Assembly (NCBI GenBank): GCA_900468065.1
Contig: UBTA01000091.1
Span: 1 to 38,513, forward strand
DNA length: 38,513 bases
Reading direction: 5' to 3'
Source of the DNA: Hyphomicrobiales bacterium
Lineage (GTDB): Bacteria; Pseudomonadota; Alphaproteobacteria; Rhizobiales; Rhizobiaceae
The notes under the pieces: model-generated
What the model was told of the DNA's origin: nothing
The model's database searches: none
The model's input: only the letters and a program-made list of their open reading frames with translations
In this document: positions 8,546 through 17,267 of the stretch, one piece after another
How positions within the stretch are numbered: position 1 is the first letter of the stretch
How the letters are laid out: every line of letters starts with the position of its first letter
Made by a program: the position numbers and the translations under genes

Positions 8546-9038
8546 CGACGGCCTCCCGTTCGCGAATGTTCATCGTTATCGCGCCGACCGGACAAATTCC
8601 AACACAGGCACCGCAGCCGACGCAGGCGTGTTCGTCGATGTCAGGCAGGAAAGGCCCGCCTCTCCGAGGCTTGAACCGGATGGCATTCTCGGGACAGCTC
8701 TCACTGCAAGACTGGCAAGCGACGTCCCGCTTCGCGAGGCACGTATCAGTTATCGAGGCGTGATGATCGAAGCGGAGAGCGCCCTCAGGCTCGAAGACGG
8801 GTTCCGGGCATGCCGCCCGGCAATCGCCGCATAACGTGCATTCAGCCGTCGCGAAATCGAGCGATGGTCGTCCGTCGATCAGTTTTATCACTCCGGTGGG
8901 ACAGCGTTCGACGCATAGTCCGCACCCGGTGCATGACCGAAAACTCGAAGGCGTCGTTCCGGGAGGGTTGATCGATATCGACTTATTGGCAGCCTTGCCA
9001 AGGAGGAACGATCGCCGGGTTGGGGCTCCCTCGCGCAT
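8538..9038 (-). CDS. napF: NapF, ferredoxin-type protein
   Basis: A 166-aa cytoplasmic iron-sulfur protein with four cysteine clusters: CTGCGLCVERCP, CTLCGDCRAACP, CQSCSESCP and CVGCGACVGICP, enough for up to four [4Fe-4S] centres. In other bacteria NapF interacts with NapA before export and is thought to help assemble or reduce its Fe-S centre. The start ATG 9038 follows the napE stop directly (CTAGGAGATG); the AGGAG there touches the ATG, so initiation may depend on coupling with napE. It overlaps napD by 8 bases. Confidence 0.95.
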   Translation of the reverse strand: MREGAPTRRSFLLGKAANKSISINPPGTTPSSFRSCTGCGLCVERCPTGVIKLIDGRPSLDFATAECTLCGDCRAACPEPVFEPEGALRFDHHASITDTCLAKRDVACQSCSESCPENAIRFKPRRGGPFLPDIDEHACVGCGACVGICPVGAITMNIREREAVDA

Positions 9039-9041
9039 CTC

Positions 9042-9233
9042 CTAGTGTCCCAGTGGGCCCGGAGGGCCGAAGACGATCTGCCACATCCAGACGGCAAATC
9101 CGTAAGAGCCGACGACGCCCACAGCAATGATCGGCCAGATTCCAAAGGCCAGCGCGAAAAACGTCAACAGTTCGCCGCGCCTTTGGTGATGCGCTGTGCT
9201 TTCCAGCCCTTGCTTGATCGACGGTTCTGACAT
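9042..9233 (-). CDS. napE: NapE, small membrane protein of the nap operon
   Basis: A 63-aa protein (start ATG 9233, MSEPSIKQGLEST) with one hydrophobic helix (LLTFFALAFGIWPIIAVGVVG). The sequence RRGELLTFFALAFGIWPI is characteristic of NapE. Its role in nitrate reduction is not settled; it is the first gene of napEFDABC in Paracoccus, Rhodobacter and rhizobia. The frame is open 10 codons further up, but the upstream part has no family match. Confidence 0.93.
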   Translation of the reverse strand: MSEPSIKQGLESTAHHQRRGELLTFFALAFGIWPIIAVGVVGSYGFAVWMWQIVFGPPGPLGH

Positions 9234-9289
9234 GAGGCCCTCCAACTCAAATCTAAAGTGCATTGTATCGAGGCAATCGATTAAATAAA

Positions 9290-9312
9290 GTGCAAAAATA
9301 CTACATTTGCAC
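9290..9312. promoter_or_regulatory. inverted repeat in the nap promoter
   Basis: GTGCAAA (9290-9296) and TTTGCAC (9306-9312) form a perfect 7-bp inverted repeat with a 9-base spacer, 57 bases upstream of the napE start. A further half-site-like AAAGTGCA occurs at about 9256, nearer napE, in the same phase as the AAAGTGCA that begins this repeat. The 23-bp length resembles sites of Rrf2-type or similar dimeric regulators, but it does not match the FNR (TTGAT-N4-ATCAA) or classical NsrR pattern. Binding protein unknown. Confidence 0.45.
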
Positions 9313-9685
9313 GCCGCCGGATTCGTCGTTACCGACCTTTATCAAGTGACCCATGCGAGACAGGTGGTTCTCGCCGTGAATGGTCCAAAATGATCTACTT
9401 GATCATACACGCCACCGCACCCCTCTTCATTCCGGGCGTTGGCTCTCTTATTTCGAGAGAACATTGATTCCCCTGCAGCGGGAACTGTCCCTCGCGGCCC
9501 ACGATGCACCAGCTCATCGAAACGATTTGATGAACGAAGTGATCGAGATGACCACCGAAGACGGCGAGGCCATCCTGACGCGCTATGTATTGCCGGAGTG
9601 GAGGTCAATTTCCGCCGTTGAGTAATCTCGCCTAATCGGAATGAGCCGCTACGCTTGACTAGGCCGCCAAGCCCCTCTTGAGGTC
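9313..9685. other. intergenic stretch upstream of nap
   Basis: About 370 bases between the nap promoter and the IS630 element. It holds a palindrome ATGATC-TACTT-GATCAT at 9390-9406 (5-base spacer, so not a standard FNR/FixK box) and an open plus-strand frame 9380-9625 whose C-terminal half (DLMNEVIEMTTEDGEAILTR) looks protein-like but which lacks a ribosome binding site and a recognisable family. It may be a remnant gene cut by the IS insertion. Confidence 0.35.
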
Positions 9686-10740
9686 TAAAGCGTCGTTCAC
9701 AAAACGTGAATCGTTAGCTGTTTGATTTTGATGGATTTCATGATTCCCTTTTGAGTGGAGGTGTTTCATGGGCAAATCGCATTCACTGGATATCCGCGAA
9801 CGCGTGGTGGCAATGGTTGAGGCAGGACATTCCTGCCGGTCGGCAGCGCGTCGTTTCGCCATTGGCGACAGCACGGCAATCCGCGTCATGCGGCGCCGCC
9901 GGAAGATGGGAGCGGTATCGCCGCCCCGTCAGGGCCGTCCATCCGGCAGCGGCAAGCTTGCGACCTATCGCCGCTTTGTGATTGCTCAGGTCGAGGTAAG
10001 ACCCGACATCACCATGCCGGAACTGGCTGACAAGCTTGACGAGACGCATGGCGTTCGTGTTGCGCCATCGTCCTTGTCACGGGTCCTGGTGGCGGAAGGG
10101 TTCACATATAAAAAAAGCCCTGATGGCGTCGGAACGCGCACGCGCGACGGTGCGGCTTTCTCGTGACGTCTGGATCGCAAAGCGTCAGCCACGCATGCGG
10201 CTGGAACCGCATCGTCTTGTCTTTATTGACGAAGCATACGGTGAATACGAAGATGGTTCGGCTGCGCGGCCGCTGCCCGCGCGGCGATCGATTGCGCATG
10301 GATGCGCCGTTCGGCCACTGGGGAACACAGACCTTCATCGCCGGGCTTCGATGCTTCGGGCTGACCGCGCCATGGATCATCGATCGCCCCATGAACCGCG
10401 CCGCCTTCGACACCTATATCGAGACCCAGCTTGCTGCGACCTTGTCACGCGGCGATGTCGTCATCCTCGACAACCTGGCCGTCCACAAGAGCAAAAGAGC
10501 CGCCGAAATCCTGCATGATCACGGCGCATGGTTCCTCTTCCTGCCGCCCTACAGCCCCGATCTCAATCCCATCGAGATGGCATTCTCAAAGATCAAGGCG
10601 CACCTCAGAGCCGCACAAGCCAGAACCTTTGACACCCTCACAAAGGCGCTCGGTTCAATCTGCAACCTCTTCAATCGAGCGGAATGCTTGAACTTCTTCA
10701 ACGCGGCCGGTATGCGCCATGTTAAGCATACGACGCTCTA
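9686..10740 (+). mobile_element. IS630-family insertion sequence
   Basis: About 1055 bp with TA at both ends, as expected from TA target duplication by IS630/mariner-type elements. The terminal inverted repeats are TA-AAGCGTCGTTCAC on the left and, read inward on the minus strand, TA-GAGCGTCGTATGC on the right (AGCGTCGT in common). The interior is filled by one transposase gene in three frames. The element sits between the nap locus and the glc genes and may have cut an older gene at its left side. Confidence 0.85.
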
Positions 10741-10741
10741 A
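9768..10741 (+). pseudogene. IS630 transposase, two frameshifts
   Basis: The start ATG 9768 has GGAGG upstream. The first frame encodes the two helix-turn-helix units (SLDIRERVVAMVEAGHSCRS and TMPELADKLDETHGVRVAPSS) up to GFTYKK at about 10115. There a run of seven A (10110-10116) is followed by continuation in the +1 frame (KALMASERARATVRLSRDVW ... RLVFIDEA), then at about 10235 a second shift leads to TVNTKMVRLRGRCPRG ... DVVILDNLAVHKS ... FLPPYSPDLNPIE. The catalytic Asp of VFIDEA, the Asp of ILDN and the Glu of LNPIE are all encoded. The A7 could allow transcriptional slippage or recoding; the second shift looks like a simple one-base insertion, so the gene is probably inactive. Confidence 0.8.
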
Positions 10742-10924
10742 TGCCCGCCAGAGACACAGGCGCGGAGAGAATGCTCAGATTTCGCTGACCACCTGAATCT
10801 GGCAAATCAATTCTGGTGGCCCGCGCAAAGTGAGTGTATTCCACGGCATAGAAGGCAATATCGTTCACGGCCTCTGATGCTGCTCGGGCGGTTTTTCTAT
10901 AACGCTCGCTACACGACGACGTTG

Positions 10925-11353
10925 TTATTTGGCTATGGAGCTCTGCCAAGCGTCGATTGCGGCTTGGGCAACTGCTTGGTCCTGCGCCGGCGTGCCAGAG
11001 GAGACACCAACTCCTCCGACCACATGGCCGTCCCAGTGAACAGGCAATCCTCCGCCCACGACCATCAGACGCCCACCAATAGCAGAACTTATGCCATAGG
11101 CTGGTGCACCGGGTTGGCTTGCGACGCCGTATTCATGTGTTGCCTTCTTCGCCGCCGCTGCGGTAAAGGCTTTGTCGATGGCAATGGTTGTCGAGGTCAC
11201 TTTTCCTCCCTCCATCCGTTCGAAAGCAATAAGTTGGCCACTTTCATCGGTCACGGCAATACACATCGGCACTCCGATTTCCACAGAATGAGCTGTGGCG
11301 CCCGCGATTAACTCGCGAGCGTCATCCAGGTCGAGGCGGGAGATGGTTTTCAT
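10925..11353 (-). CDS. glcG: GlcG/HbpS-like protein (DUF336)
   Basis: A 142-aa protein started at ATG 11353 (MKTISRLDLDDARELI) with GGAG 7 bases upstream; an upstream in-frame extension to 11533 overlaps glcF and is not likely. The family pattern is complete: GVPMCIAVTDESGQLIAFER, then AIDKAFTAAA and GGLPVHWDGHVVGGVGVSSG. GlcG is the accessory protein of the glycolate-utilisation operon (glcDEFG); relatives such as HbpS bind heme, but its biochemical role in glycolate oxidation is not established. It is the last gene of the glcDEF cluster, 167 bases after glcF. Confidence 0.85.
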   Translation of the reverse strand: MKTISRLDLDDARELIAGATAHSVEIGVPMCIAVTDESGQLIAFERMEGGKVTSTTIAIDKAFTAAAAKKATHEYGVASQPGAPAYGISSAIGGRLMVVGGGLPVHWDGHVVGGVGVSSGTPAQDQAVAQAAIDAWQSSIAK

Positions 11354-11520
11354 GTTGTTTCTCCATAATATGTTTTGTCGCGTCGCGAAGATGTGGTCCG
11401 TTCGGTGCGGATTGGCAGGACGATTGCACAGTTTTATCGAGCCACCGGGCCATGATCTGCGTCTAATCCGGTCCGCCGAAACGAGCGGCGTTGATCGAAA
11501 AGTATGGTCATCTGGCCGAG

Positions 11521-12834
11521 TCAGCAGTGGCACGCCGGACGATTGACGTTTTGAAGGCTTGGGGGTTTTGGCCCGCCTGTCGCCCAGTCCAGAAGTTCCA
11601 CCGTATGCGTGATCGGAATTCCGCTGCCCGATCCGATTTGCATCATGCAGCCTATGTTACCCGCGCTGACGACCTCGGGATTAAGAGCCTCTAGCGTTGC
11701 TACCTTGCGGGTCTTGAGCTGCGCCGAGATCTCAGGCTGCATCAAGTTATAGGTGCCCGCCGAGCCACAGCATATATGACCGTAGCGCGGTTCGACCACC
11801 TGAAAACCTGCCCCTTTAAGCAAGTCCTTTGGCTGCGAACGCACCTGCTGCCCGTGTTGCAACGAGCACGCGGCGTGATAGGCCACGCGAAGGGGCTCGG
11901 CATGGGTTGCATCGACCAGGCCGATCTCGCCCATGAGTTCCGAAATGTCTTTCGCCAACAGGGATATCCGGGCCGCATCGGCGGCAAGCGGACCATTTCG
12001 GAACATATGGCCATAGTCCTTGACAGTGGTCCCGCAGCCCGAAGTGTTTATGACGACGGCGTCGAGACCGGCACCGTCCAGTTCGACCACAAGCGCCCGG
12101 ATGTTGGCGGCCGCCATGGCGTGGCTCTTATCTGTCATGCCCATGTGATGGGTCAGCGCGCCACAGCAACCAACATCCCTTGGAATGACGACATCGCATC
12201 CATGTCGACGCAGCAGACGGATGGTCGCATCATTAATATCGGTGTTGAGGGCCCGCTGAGCACATCCCACAAGGAGTGCGACACGCTTTTGCCGGTTGTT
12301 TTGCGCAGCAAAGGTCTGTGGGCGATCATTTTGACTGCGGTGAGGTAACCTGGCTGGAGCCATCTCAAGCATTGCGCGCATTCGGGCATCTGGGATCAGC
12401 TTCCGGAAGGGCCGCGCCAATTTAGCTCCCTTGAGCGCAAGTCGAAAACGCTCGGGATACGGAAGAACCCGCGCCATGAGCCAGCGCAGTGCCCGTTCGT
12501 CCCATCGACGCTTGTAGTGCTGCTCAATATACTCCCGCGCGTGGTCCACCAAATGCATGTAGTGAACACCCGACGGGCACGTCGTCATGCAGCTCAGGCA
12601 ACTGAGGCAACGGTCTATATGCTTGACGGTTTTCGCGTCGGGAACCTTCGCGTTCTCGAGCATGTCCTTGATGAGATAGATCCGCCCCCTTGGACTATCG
12701 AGCTCGTCGCCAAGCACCTTGTAGGTCGGACATGTGGCCGTGCAGAAGCCGCAGTGGACACATGAGCGAAGAATCTCGTTCGATCGCGCTGTGTTAGCGT
12801 CGGCGAGTTGATCCGTATCGAAATTGGTCTGCAT
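11521..12834 (-). CDS. glcF: GlcF, glycolate oxidase iron-sulfur subunit
   Basis: The 437-aa Fe-S subunit of membrane-associated glycolate dehydrogenase, which oxidises glycolate to glyoxylate and feeds electrons to the respiratory chain. Two [4Fe-4S] motifs lie near the N-terminus, CVHCGFCTATCP and CLSCLSCMTTCP. Two CCG-type cysteine-rich domains follow (VGCCGALTHHMG with its upstream GCAQRAL, and HAACSLQHGQQ with ICCGSAGTYN), as in heterodisulfide-reductase-like subunits. It starts at ATG 12834 immediately after glcE, with GGAG inside the glcE stop region, so it is coupled. Length is slightly above the usual 400-410 aa. Confidence 0.94.
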   Translation of the reverse strand: MQTNFDTDQLADANTARSNEILRSCVHCGFCTATCPTYKVLGDELDSPRGRIYLIKDMLENAKVPDAKTVKHIDRCLSCLSCMTTCPSGVHYMHLVDHAREYIEQHYKRRWDERALRWLMARVLPYPERFRLALKGAKLARPFRKLIPDARMRAMLEMAPARLPHRSQNDRPQTFAAQNNRQKRVALLVGCAQRALNTDINDATIRLLRRHGCDVVIPRDVGCCGALTHHMGMTDKSHAMAAANIRALVVELDGAGLDAVVINTSGCGTTVKDYGHMFRNGPLAADAARISLLAKDISELMGEIGLVDATHAEPLRVAYHAACSLQHGQQVRSQPKDLLKGAGFQVVEPRYGHICCGSAGTYNLMQPEISAQLKTRKVATLEALNPEVVSAGNIGCMMQIGSGSGIPITHTVELLDWATGGPKPPSLQNVNRPACHC

Positions 12835-12835
12835 T

Positions 12836-13996
12836 TCACTCCACCATCAATCCGGGGTTCAGGATCCCAGCAGGATCGAATGTTCTGCGAAGTGCGGCGG
12901 TCAGTGCGGCTACGCCCGGTGCTTCAACTGGGGAAACGTGAACGTTTACGATTGGTCCGGGGCGGACAAGCGTCGCCAGGCCCGAGGGAGCGTAAGCAAG
13001 CATTCCGGCAGCATCCAGGTTGCCTGAGTACCAAATCGCTCCCCCTCCCCAATCAAGAGAAGCATCGCCGCCAAACGGTTTCAGCGCCTCCAACACGGTT
13101 GGAGCGTCGGTCGGCTTCACAAGGATGCGCCAAACAGCGTCATTGCCCTTGGTGAAATGGTGCAGGTCCCTGAGGCTGAGCCACAAGAGCCGGCTCTCTT
13201 CGTCACTAAGGACAACGTGATCGTTTCCCTTAAAGAGGGCAGACAGCTTTTCTCGCCGGTGGTCCACCTGTCGGGCAAGCCCCTCAATTCGCAACCAAGC
13301 CGTGCCGTCGTGAAAAGCCGCTCCCGAGACCTCGAACGGTGTTGCAAGTGCCGAGGAGAAGATCTTCACCGCCTCGCGCGGCGAGATGCCACCAAATGCG
13401 ATCGTGTTCTGACTTTCAGCGACCGGCAGGGTCTTGATCGCAATTTCGGTAAGTACACCCAGCGCACCGTAGGAGCCGCACAGCAGCTTTCCGAGATCCA
13501 TTCCGGTGACATTTTTCATCACCCGGCCGCCGTTTTTGATGATACGACCGCGGCCGTCAACAAAACGCACGCCCAAAAGATGATCACGGCATGCTCCGGC
13601 GCGCACACGGCGCGGTCCCGAGACATTCGCCGCAACCATACCGCCGATCGTCGGCGTACCGGTCGAACCCAGCAGCAATCGGTGATCCATCGGCTCGAAC
13701 GCGAAGGCCTGCCCTTCAGCAGCAAGCGCGCGTTCAATCGTCTCGACCGGCGTACCGGATTTCGCTATCAGCGTGAGTTCCCCTGGCTCATAAGCCACGA
13801 TCCCATCAAGCATGCTTGTCGTAAGCACCGTTTCAGCCGTTGTCGCAGGACGGCTGCGCGTGGCGCCCCCCGCCACCCTTAGCGTCACGGCGTGTGCGTG
13901 GCATTCTGAGAGATATTCCGCTAATTCAATCTCGGTCGACGGCGCCATTCCTCCCGGAGCGCTCGAGGTTCCTATCGTTGCCGCTTTCAATTCCAT
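12836..13996 (-). CDS. glcE: GlcE, glycolate oxidase FAD-binding subunit
   Basis: A 386-aa FAD-binding subunit of glycolate dehydrogenase. The start ATG 13996 has GGGAGG at 7 bases, and the frame extension upstream to 14062 lies inside glcD. The PCMH-type FAD-binding region is clear: VTLRVAGGATRSRPATT near residue 40, LLGSTGTPTIGGMVAANVSG near 110 and VRFVDGRGRIIKNGGRVMKN near 150. The C-terminus TFDPAGILNPG is the standard end of this superfamily. It overlaps the glcD 3' end by 10 bases and is followed directly by glcF. Confidence 0.93.
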   Translation of the reverse strand: MELKAATIGTSSAPGGMAPSTEIELAEYLSECHAHAVTLRVAGGATRSRPATTAETVLTTSMLDGIVAYEPGELTLIAKSGTPVETIERALAAEGQAFAFEPMDHRLLLGSTGTPTIGGMVAANVSGPRRVRAGACRDHLLGVRFVDGRGRIIKNGGRVMKNVTGMDLGKLLCGSYGALGVLTEIAIKTLPVAESQNTIAFGGISPREAVKIFSSALATPFEVSGAAFHDGTAWLRIEGLARQVDHRREKLSALFKGNDHVVLSDEESRLLWLSLRDLHHFTKGNDAVWRILVKPTDAPTVLEALKPFGGDASLDWGGGAIWYSGNLDAAGMLAYAPSGLATLVRPGPIVNVHVSPVEAPGVAALTAALRRTFDPAGILNPGLMVE

Positions 13997-15440
13997 CTTG
14001 CCGCCTCCCGATATGAGCGGCTTGCCTCGAGCGGAAATACCTTTGCGGGATTGAGCAGCCACTTTGGATCGAAAGCGTCCTTGATTTCCATCTGAATGGC
14101 CAAGTCGTCCGGCTCATACTGCTCAGTCATCAAGTCACGCTTCTCGATCCCGACACCGTGTTCGCCGGTGAGGCATCCCCCCATGGCGACGCAGAGACGA
14201 AGAACGTCACTGCCGAAGGCTTCAGCCTTTTCGAGCTCACCGGGCTTGTTGGCATCAAAGAGGATCAACGGATGCATGTTTCCGTCGCCTGCGTGAAAGA
14301 CATTGGCGACTTCCAGGCCATATTCTTTGAAAGCTCCCCGATACGCTTCAACGTATAAGGCAGTTTCGATAGGGGAACGGTACCATCCAGGCAGAGATAG
14401 TCACCCAGTCGGCCCATTGCGCCGAAGGCTGCTTTGCGCCCTTTCCAGATTGCCAGCGACTCGTTCGGGGTGCGGCTGCTGCGGAACTCGACCGGATCAA
14501 GTTCGGATGCGGTCACACGGATGCGTTCGATCTGATCGACGATCTCATCCTCTGAGCCCTCGACCTCCACAATCAGCACGGCCGCGCAGTCAGGATAGCC
14601 TGCCTTGGCAAAGGCCTCGACAGCACGCAGGCAGACGTCGTCCATGTATTCGATCGCAACCGGCAACAACCCTGAGCGAATGATACGCGCCACGCACTCG
14701 CCAGCGGTCTCGGCATTGTTGAAACCTATCAATGTAGGCCGTGCCCCTTCCGGTCGTGGAAGTATGCGCAACGTTGCTTCGGTGACGATGGCTAGCTGGC
14801 CCTCGGAACCGCAGATCAGACCAAGCATATCGAGACCGTTCGCGCCAAGGTGCGAACCCCCAAGTTCAACAACTGCACCTGTGGACAGCACCATGCGGAC
14901 GCCGAGCAGGTTGTTCGTGGTGACACCGTGTTTAAGGCAATGCGCACCACCTGAGTTCATACCAATGTTGCCACCGATCGTGCAGGCAAGCTGGGACGAC
15001 GGATCGGGCGCGTAAAAGAAACCGTCTGGTTCAAGTTCTGCACTGACGGAAAGATTGGTGACGCCGGCCTGGACGCGAATAAAGCGGTTGGCGGTATCGA
15101 CCTCTAGCACGTCGCGCAAACGCATGGTGCCGATGACGACGCTATCAGCTGTGGGAAGCGCACCGCCGGCGAGTGAGGTACCGGCACCGCGGGGAATCAT
15201 CGGAACCCCCAATTCGTGGCAGATGCGAACCGCTGCGGCCACCTCCTCAGTCGTGCGAGGAAGCACAACGGCGAGCGGCGAGCAGCGATAGGCTGTCAAT
15301 GCATCGCATTCATAAGCACGCGTTTCCTCCGGGTCCGCGATAACCGCATCGGCGGGAAGCACCGCAGCCAATTTCGATACAATTTCGGCCTTACGGGCGA
15401 TAATGTCCTGTGCAGGCGCTGGCATCGCTATGGTAGTCAC
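13987..15440 (-). pseudogene. glcD: GlcD, glycolate oxidase FAD subunit, frameshifted
   Basis: Catalytic FAD subunit of glycolate dehydrogenase. The first frame carries the FAD-binding part (MIPRGAGTSLAGGALPTADS; CTIGGNIGMNSGGAHCLKHG) up to LKRIGELSK. The reading then turns into an unrelated tail and a stop at 14265. The expected continuation, YGLEVANVFHAGDGNMHPLI through AFDPKWLLNPAKVFPL, is in the next frame (13987-14330). One base is missing in or next to TCAAAGAAT (about 14322-14330), an A/G-rich run. All other parts look sound, so this is either a very recent inactivation or a sequencing error. The preferred start is GTG 15440 (GAGGG 8 bases upstream); the frame is open to a GTG at 15455. 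If restored, the protein is about 485 aa, the family length. Confidence 0.88.
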
Positions 15441-15463
15441 ACGCAAATCCCTCACTCATAATG

Positions 15464-15492
15464 GCGACGCGATCCCCTTATGACCGCGTCGC
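15464..15492. terminator. hairpin between binding-protein gene and glcD
   Basis: GCGACGCGATC (15464-15474) and GACCGCGTCGC (15482-15492) form an 11-bp stem with one mismatch and a 7-base loop, in the 145-base gap between the end of the binding-protein gene and the glcD start. On the minus strand the loop side contains AAGGGG but no clear T-run follows. It could terminate or attenuate transcription arriving from the binding-protein gene. Confidence 0.35.
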
Positions 15493-15585
15493 TGTCGATC
15501 CTTTCGCCGCCGGTGAGCTTGACGCTACGGGAGCAGGGCCATCTCAACGTCGCCGGGCGAAAGAACCAAGTTCTCCCCGGTACGC

Positions 15586-17133
15586 TCACCTGATCGTGAC
15601 ATCGGCAATGAGGATCTCGATGCCCGTGAGTGGGTTGGCTTCATACTTCACGTTCTCGCCAACCATCATCAGACGAACCTGCTCGGCAATGCCGAACATC
15701 GTCGTTTCGTCGTTGTAGAGAACCTTAGCGGCCTCCTGATAAAGCTGTGAGCGCTCGTCGCCTTTCGAGATATCCGCCTTGGAGATGAGCTCGTCGATCT
15801 TAGTATTGCACGTCGAGGAAAGATTGCCCGAACAAGTGATATATTTCGGGAAACTGAAACTCGCATCGCCCGACGTATTGTCGTGAGAGATCATCATCAT
15901 CGTTGCCGGTTGGTCAGCTGCGAATGGCTTTCGCAGATACTTGAGCCACGCTGTATTTTCCAGGCTGACGATACGGGGGTTCAGTCCGATGGATTGAAGC
16001 GACTGCGCGATTGCCTGTACGACTTCATCCGCACCGGGAAACAGATCTGGGCGCGTGACGATCAGGAATTCGGCGCCGACGTCATGCCCGTCTGCCTTGG
16101 CTGCTTCGACCAATTGACGTGCCTCTTCAATGTCAAAGCTAAAAAAGCTCGTGTCGAAATCGGTGACATAGCCGTTCACTTGTGGGCTGAGAAACTGATA
16201 CCACGGACTACCGGTACGGCCCATGAGAACCTGGACCAATGTATCGCGATCGATTGCCTTTGAAACTGCCTGCCGGACCCGCTTGTCCAAAAAGGGCTCT
16301 TTGTCAGGCATCAGACGGGTCAGGACGATACGATTGTCCTTGTATTCTAACGTGCGTCCGTCGTCGGTTGCGTGCTGTGCGCTGATCGCTGTCGCGATCT
16401 GGGCTTCGCCGGTTGTGACCATACCAGCGCGGACAGCTGCTTCTGCGCGGTAAACATATGTCACGTCCTTAATCTGGGGCGCGGCACTCCAATAGCCGTC
16501 GAATCGCGTCAGCTTGATATGTTGTCCCTGGACACGATCCACGAACCGATATGGGCCGGTTCCCACAGGCTGCGCGGCTTTCTGAGCCGTTCTCTGGGTC
16601 TCCATTCCGCCGATATCCACATAGGAGAGGCGCAGGGGCAAGATCGGATCGGGCCGGGTCGTCGTCACGCGAAGTGTCAGATCATCGATTGGTTCGGCCT
16701 TGATCGGTTCAGGAATCTGGCCACTGTTCAGGCACGCTATGGCCTGCCCGTCGATCTGGAATCCGGCCTGCGTCCGCATGATGTTCGCAGCGGCGGTTTC
16801 CGCGTTGAATGTGCTGCCGTCGTGAAATTTCACATTGGGCTTCAGCTTGAACTCCCAGACCAGATCATCGCTCTGTTTCCAGGATTCGGCCAAAAGCGGC
16901 TCTACGCTACCGTCCTTAGCCTTCACATGGGTGAGAGACTGGTAAATATTGCCACGAGCGACATTGGCGTTATCCGCTGGCTGCGTGTCGCAGGAATCGA
17001 GAGAATTTGGCTCGACAGCAAGCGCCACAGTAACCGCAGGATCAACAGGCTGGGCCATCACCGGCGACATGCTTGCAGCAACGACGCCTGCTATTGTACC
17101 CGCGCGCAGCCGCAGATTGATGTATTTATTCAT
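15586..17133 (-). CDS. ABC binding protein, oligopeptide/nickel type (orphan copy)
   Basis: A 515-aa periplasmic solute-binding protein of family 5 (SBP_bac_5, DppA/OppA-like). The start ATG 17133 has GGAGGAGG upstream. The signal peptide ends at SPVMAQ. Family marks include DLVWEFKLKPNVKFHDGSTF, VGTGPYRF and VRQAVSKAIDRDTLVQVLMG. It is the same length as, and by eye about 70% identical to, the binding protein at 30862-32409 that belongs to a full transporter, with the four cysteines conserved (CDTQ, CLNS, ITC, STC). No permease or ATPase genes adjoin this copy, so it probably shares that transporter. A TTTAC direct repeat lies 111 bases upstream. Substrate unknown; the context suggests a sugar acid or its conjugate, not peptides. 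Confidence 0.9.
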   Translation of the reverse strand: MNKYINLRLRAGTIAGVVAASMSPVMAQPVDPAVTVALAVEPNSLDSCDTQPADNANVARGNIYQSLTHVKAKDGSVEPLLAESWKQSDDLVWEFKLKPNVKFHDGSTFNAETAAANIMRTQAGFQIDGQAIACLNSGQIPEPIKAEPIDDLTLRVTTTRPDPILPLRLSYVDIGGMETQRTAQKAAQPVGTGPYRFVDRVQGQHIKLTRFDGYWSAAPQIKDVTYVYRAEAAVRAGMVTTGEAQIATAISAQHATDDGRTLEYKDNRIVLTRLMPDKEPFLDKRVRQAVSKAIDRDTLVQVLMGRTGSPWYQFLSPQVNGYVTDFDTSFFSFDIEEARQLVEAAKADGHDVGAEFLIVTRPDLFPGADEVVQAIAQSLQSIGLNPRIVSLENTAWLKYLRKPFAADQPATMMMISHDNTSGDASFSFPKYITCSGNLSSTCNTKIDELISKADISKGDERSQLYQEAAKVLYNDETTMFGIAEQVRLMMVGENVKYEANPLTGIEILIADVTIR

Positions 17134-17243
17134 GTGATCCTCCTCCATTTTCCTTCTGCGGTACCGAATGCCGAATCCTAGACAAATTCGGTGAAGCACA
17201 GCGAGTGTTTGCCCATGCGGCAACCCCTAAGAGGTTTAACGTG

Positions 17244-17260
17244 TTTACCAAAATTTACAA
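17244..17260 (+). promoter_or_regulatory. TTTAC direct repeat, site A
   Basis: TTTACCAAAATTTACAA contains two TTTAC units starting 10 bp apart (17244 and 17254), upstream of the binding-protein gene that starts at 17133. The same arrangement recurs at 23767, 34811 and, on the minus strand, 37566-37580. Candidate operator of the GntR protein at 21994. Confidence 0.4.
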
Positions 17261-17267
17261 GTAATAA

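Noticed and set aside
9390-9406. ATGATC-N5-GATCAT as an FNR/FixK site for nap
   Set aside because: The spacer and half-site do not fit TTGAT-N4-ATCAA, and it is about 160 bp from the napE start; kept only as an unnamed palindrome.
11354-11533. 60-residue N-terminal extension of the glcG product
   Set aside because: No similarity to the family, it overlaps the glcF end, and the ATG at 11353 has its own GGAG.
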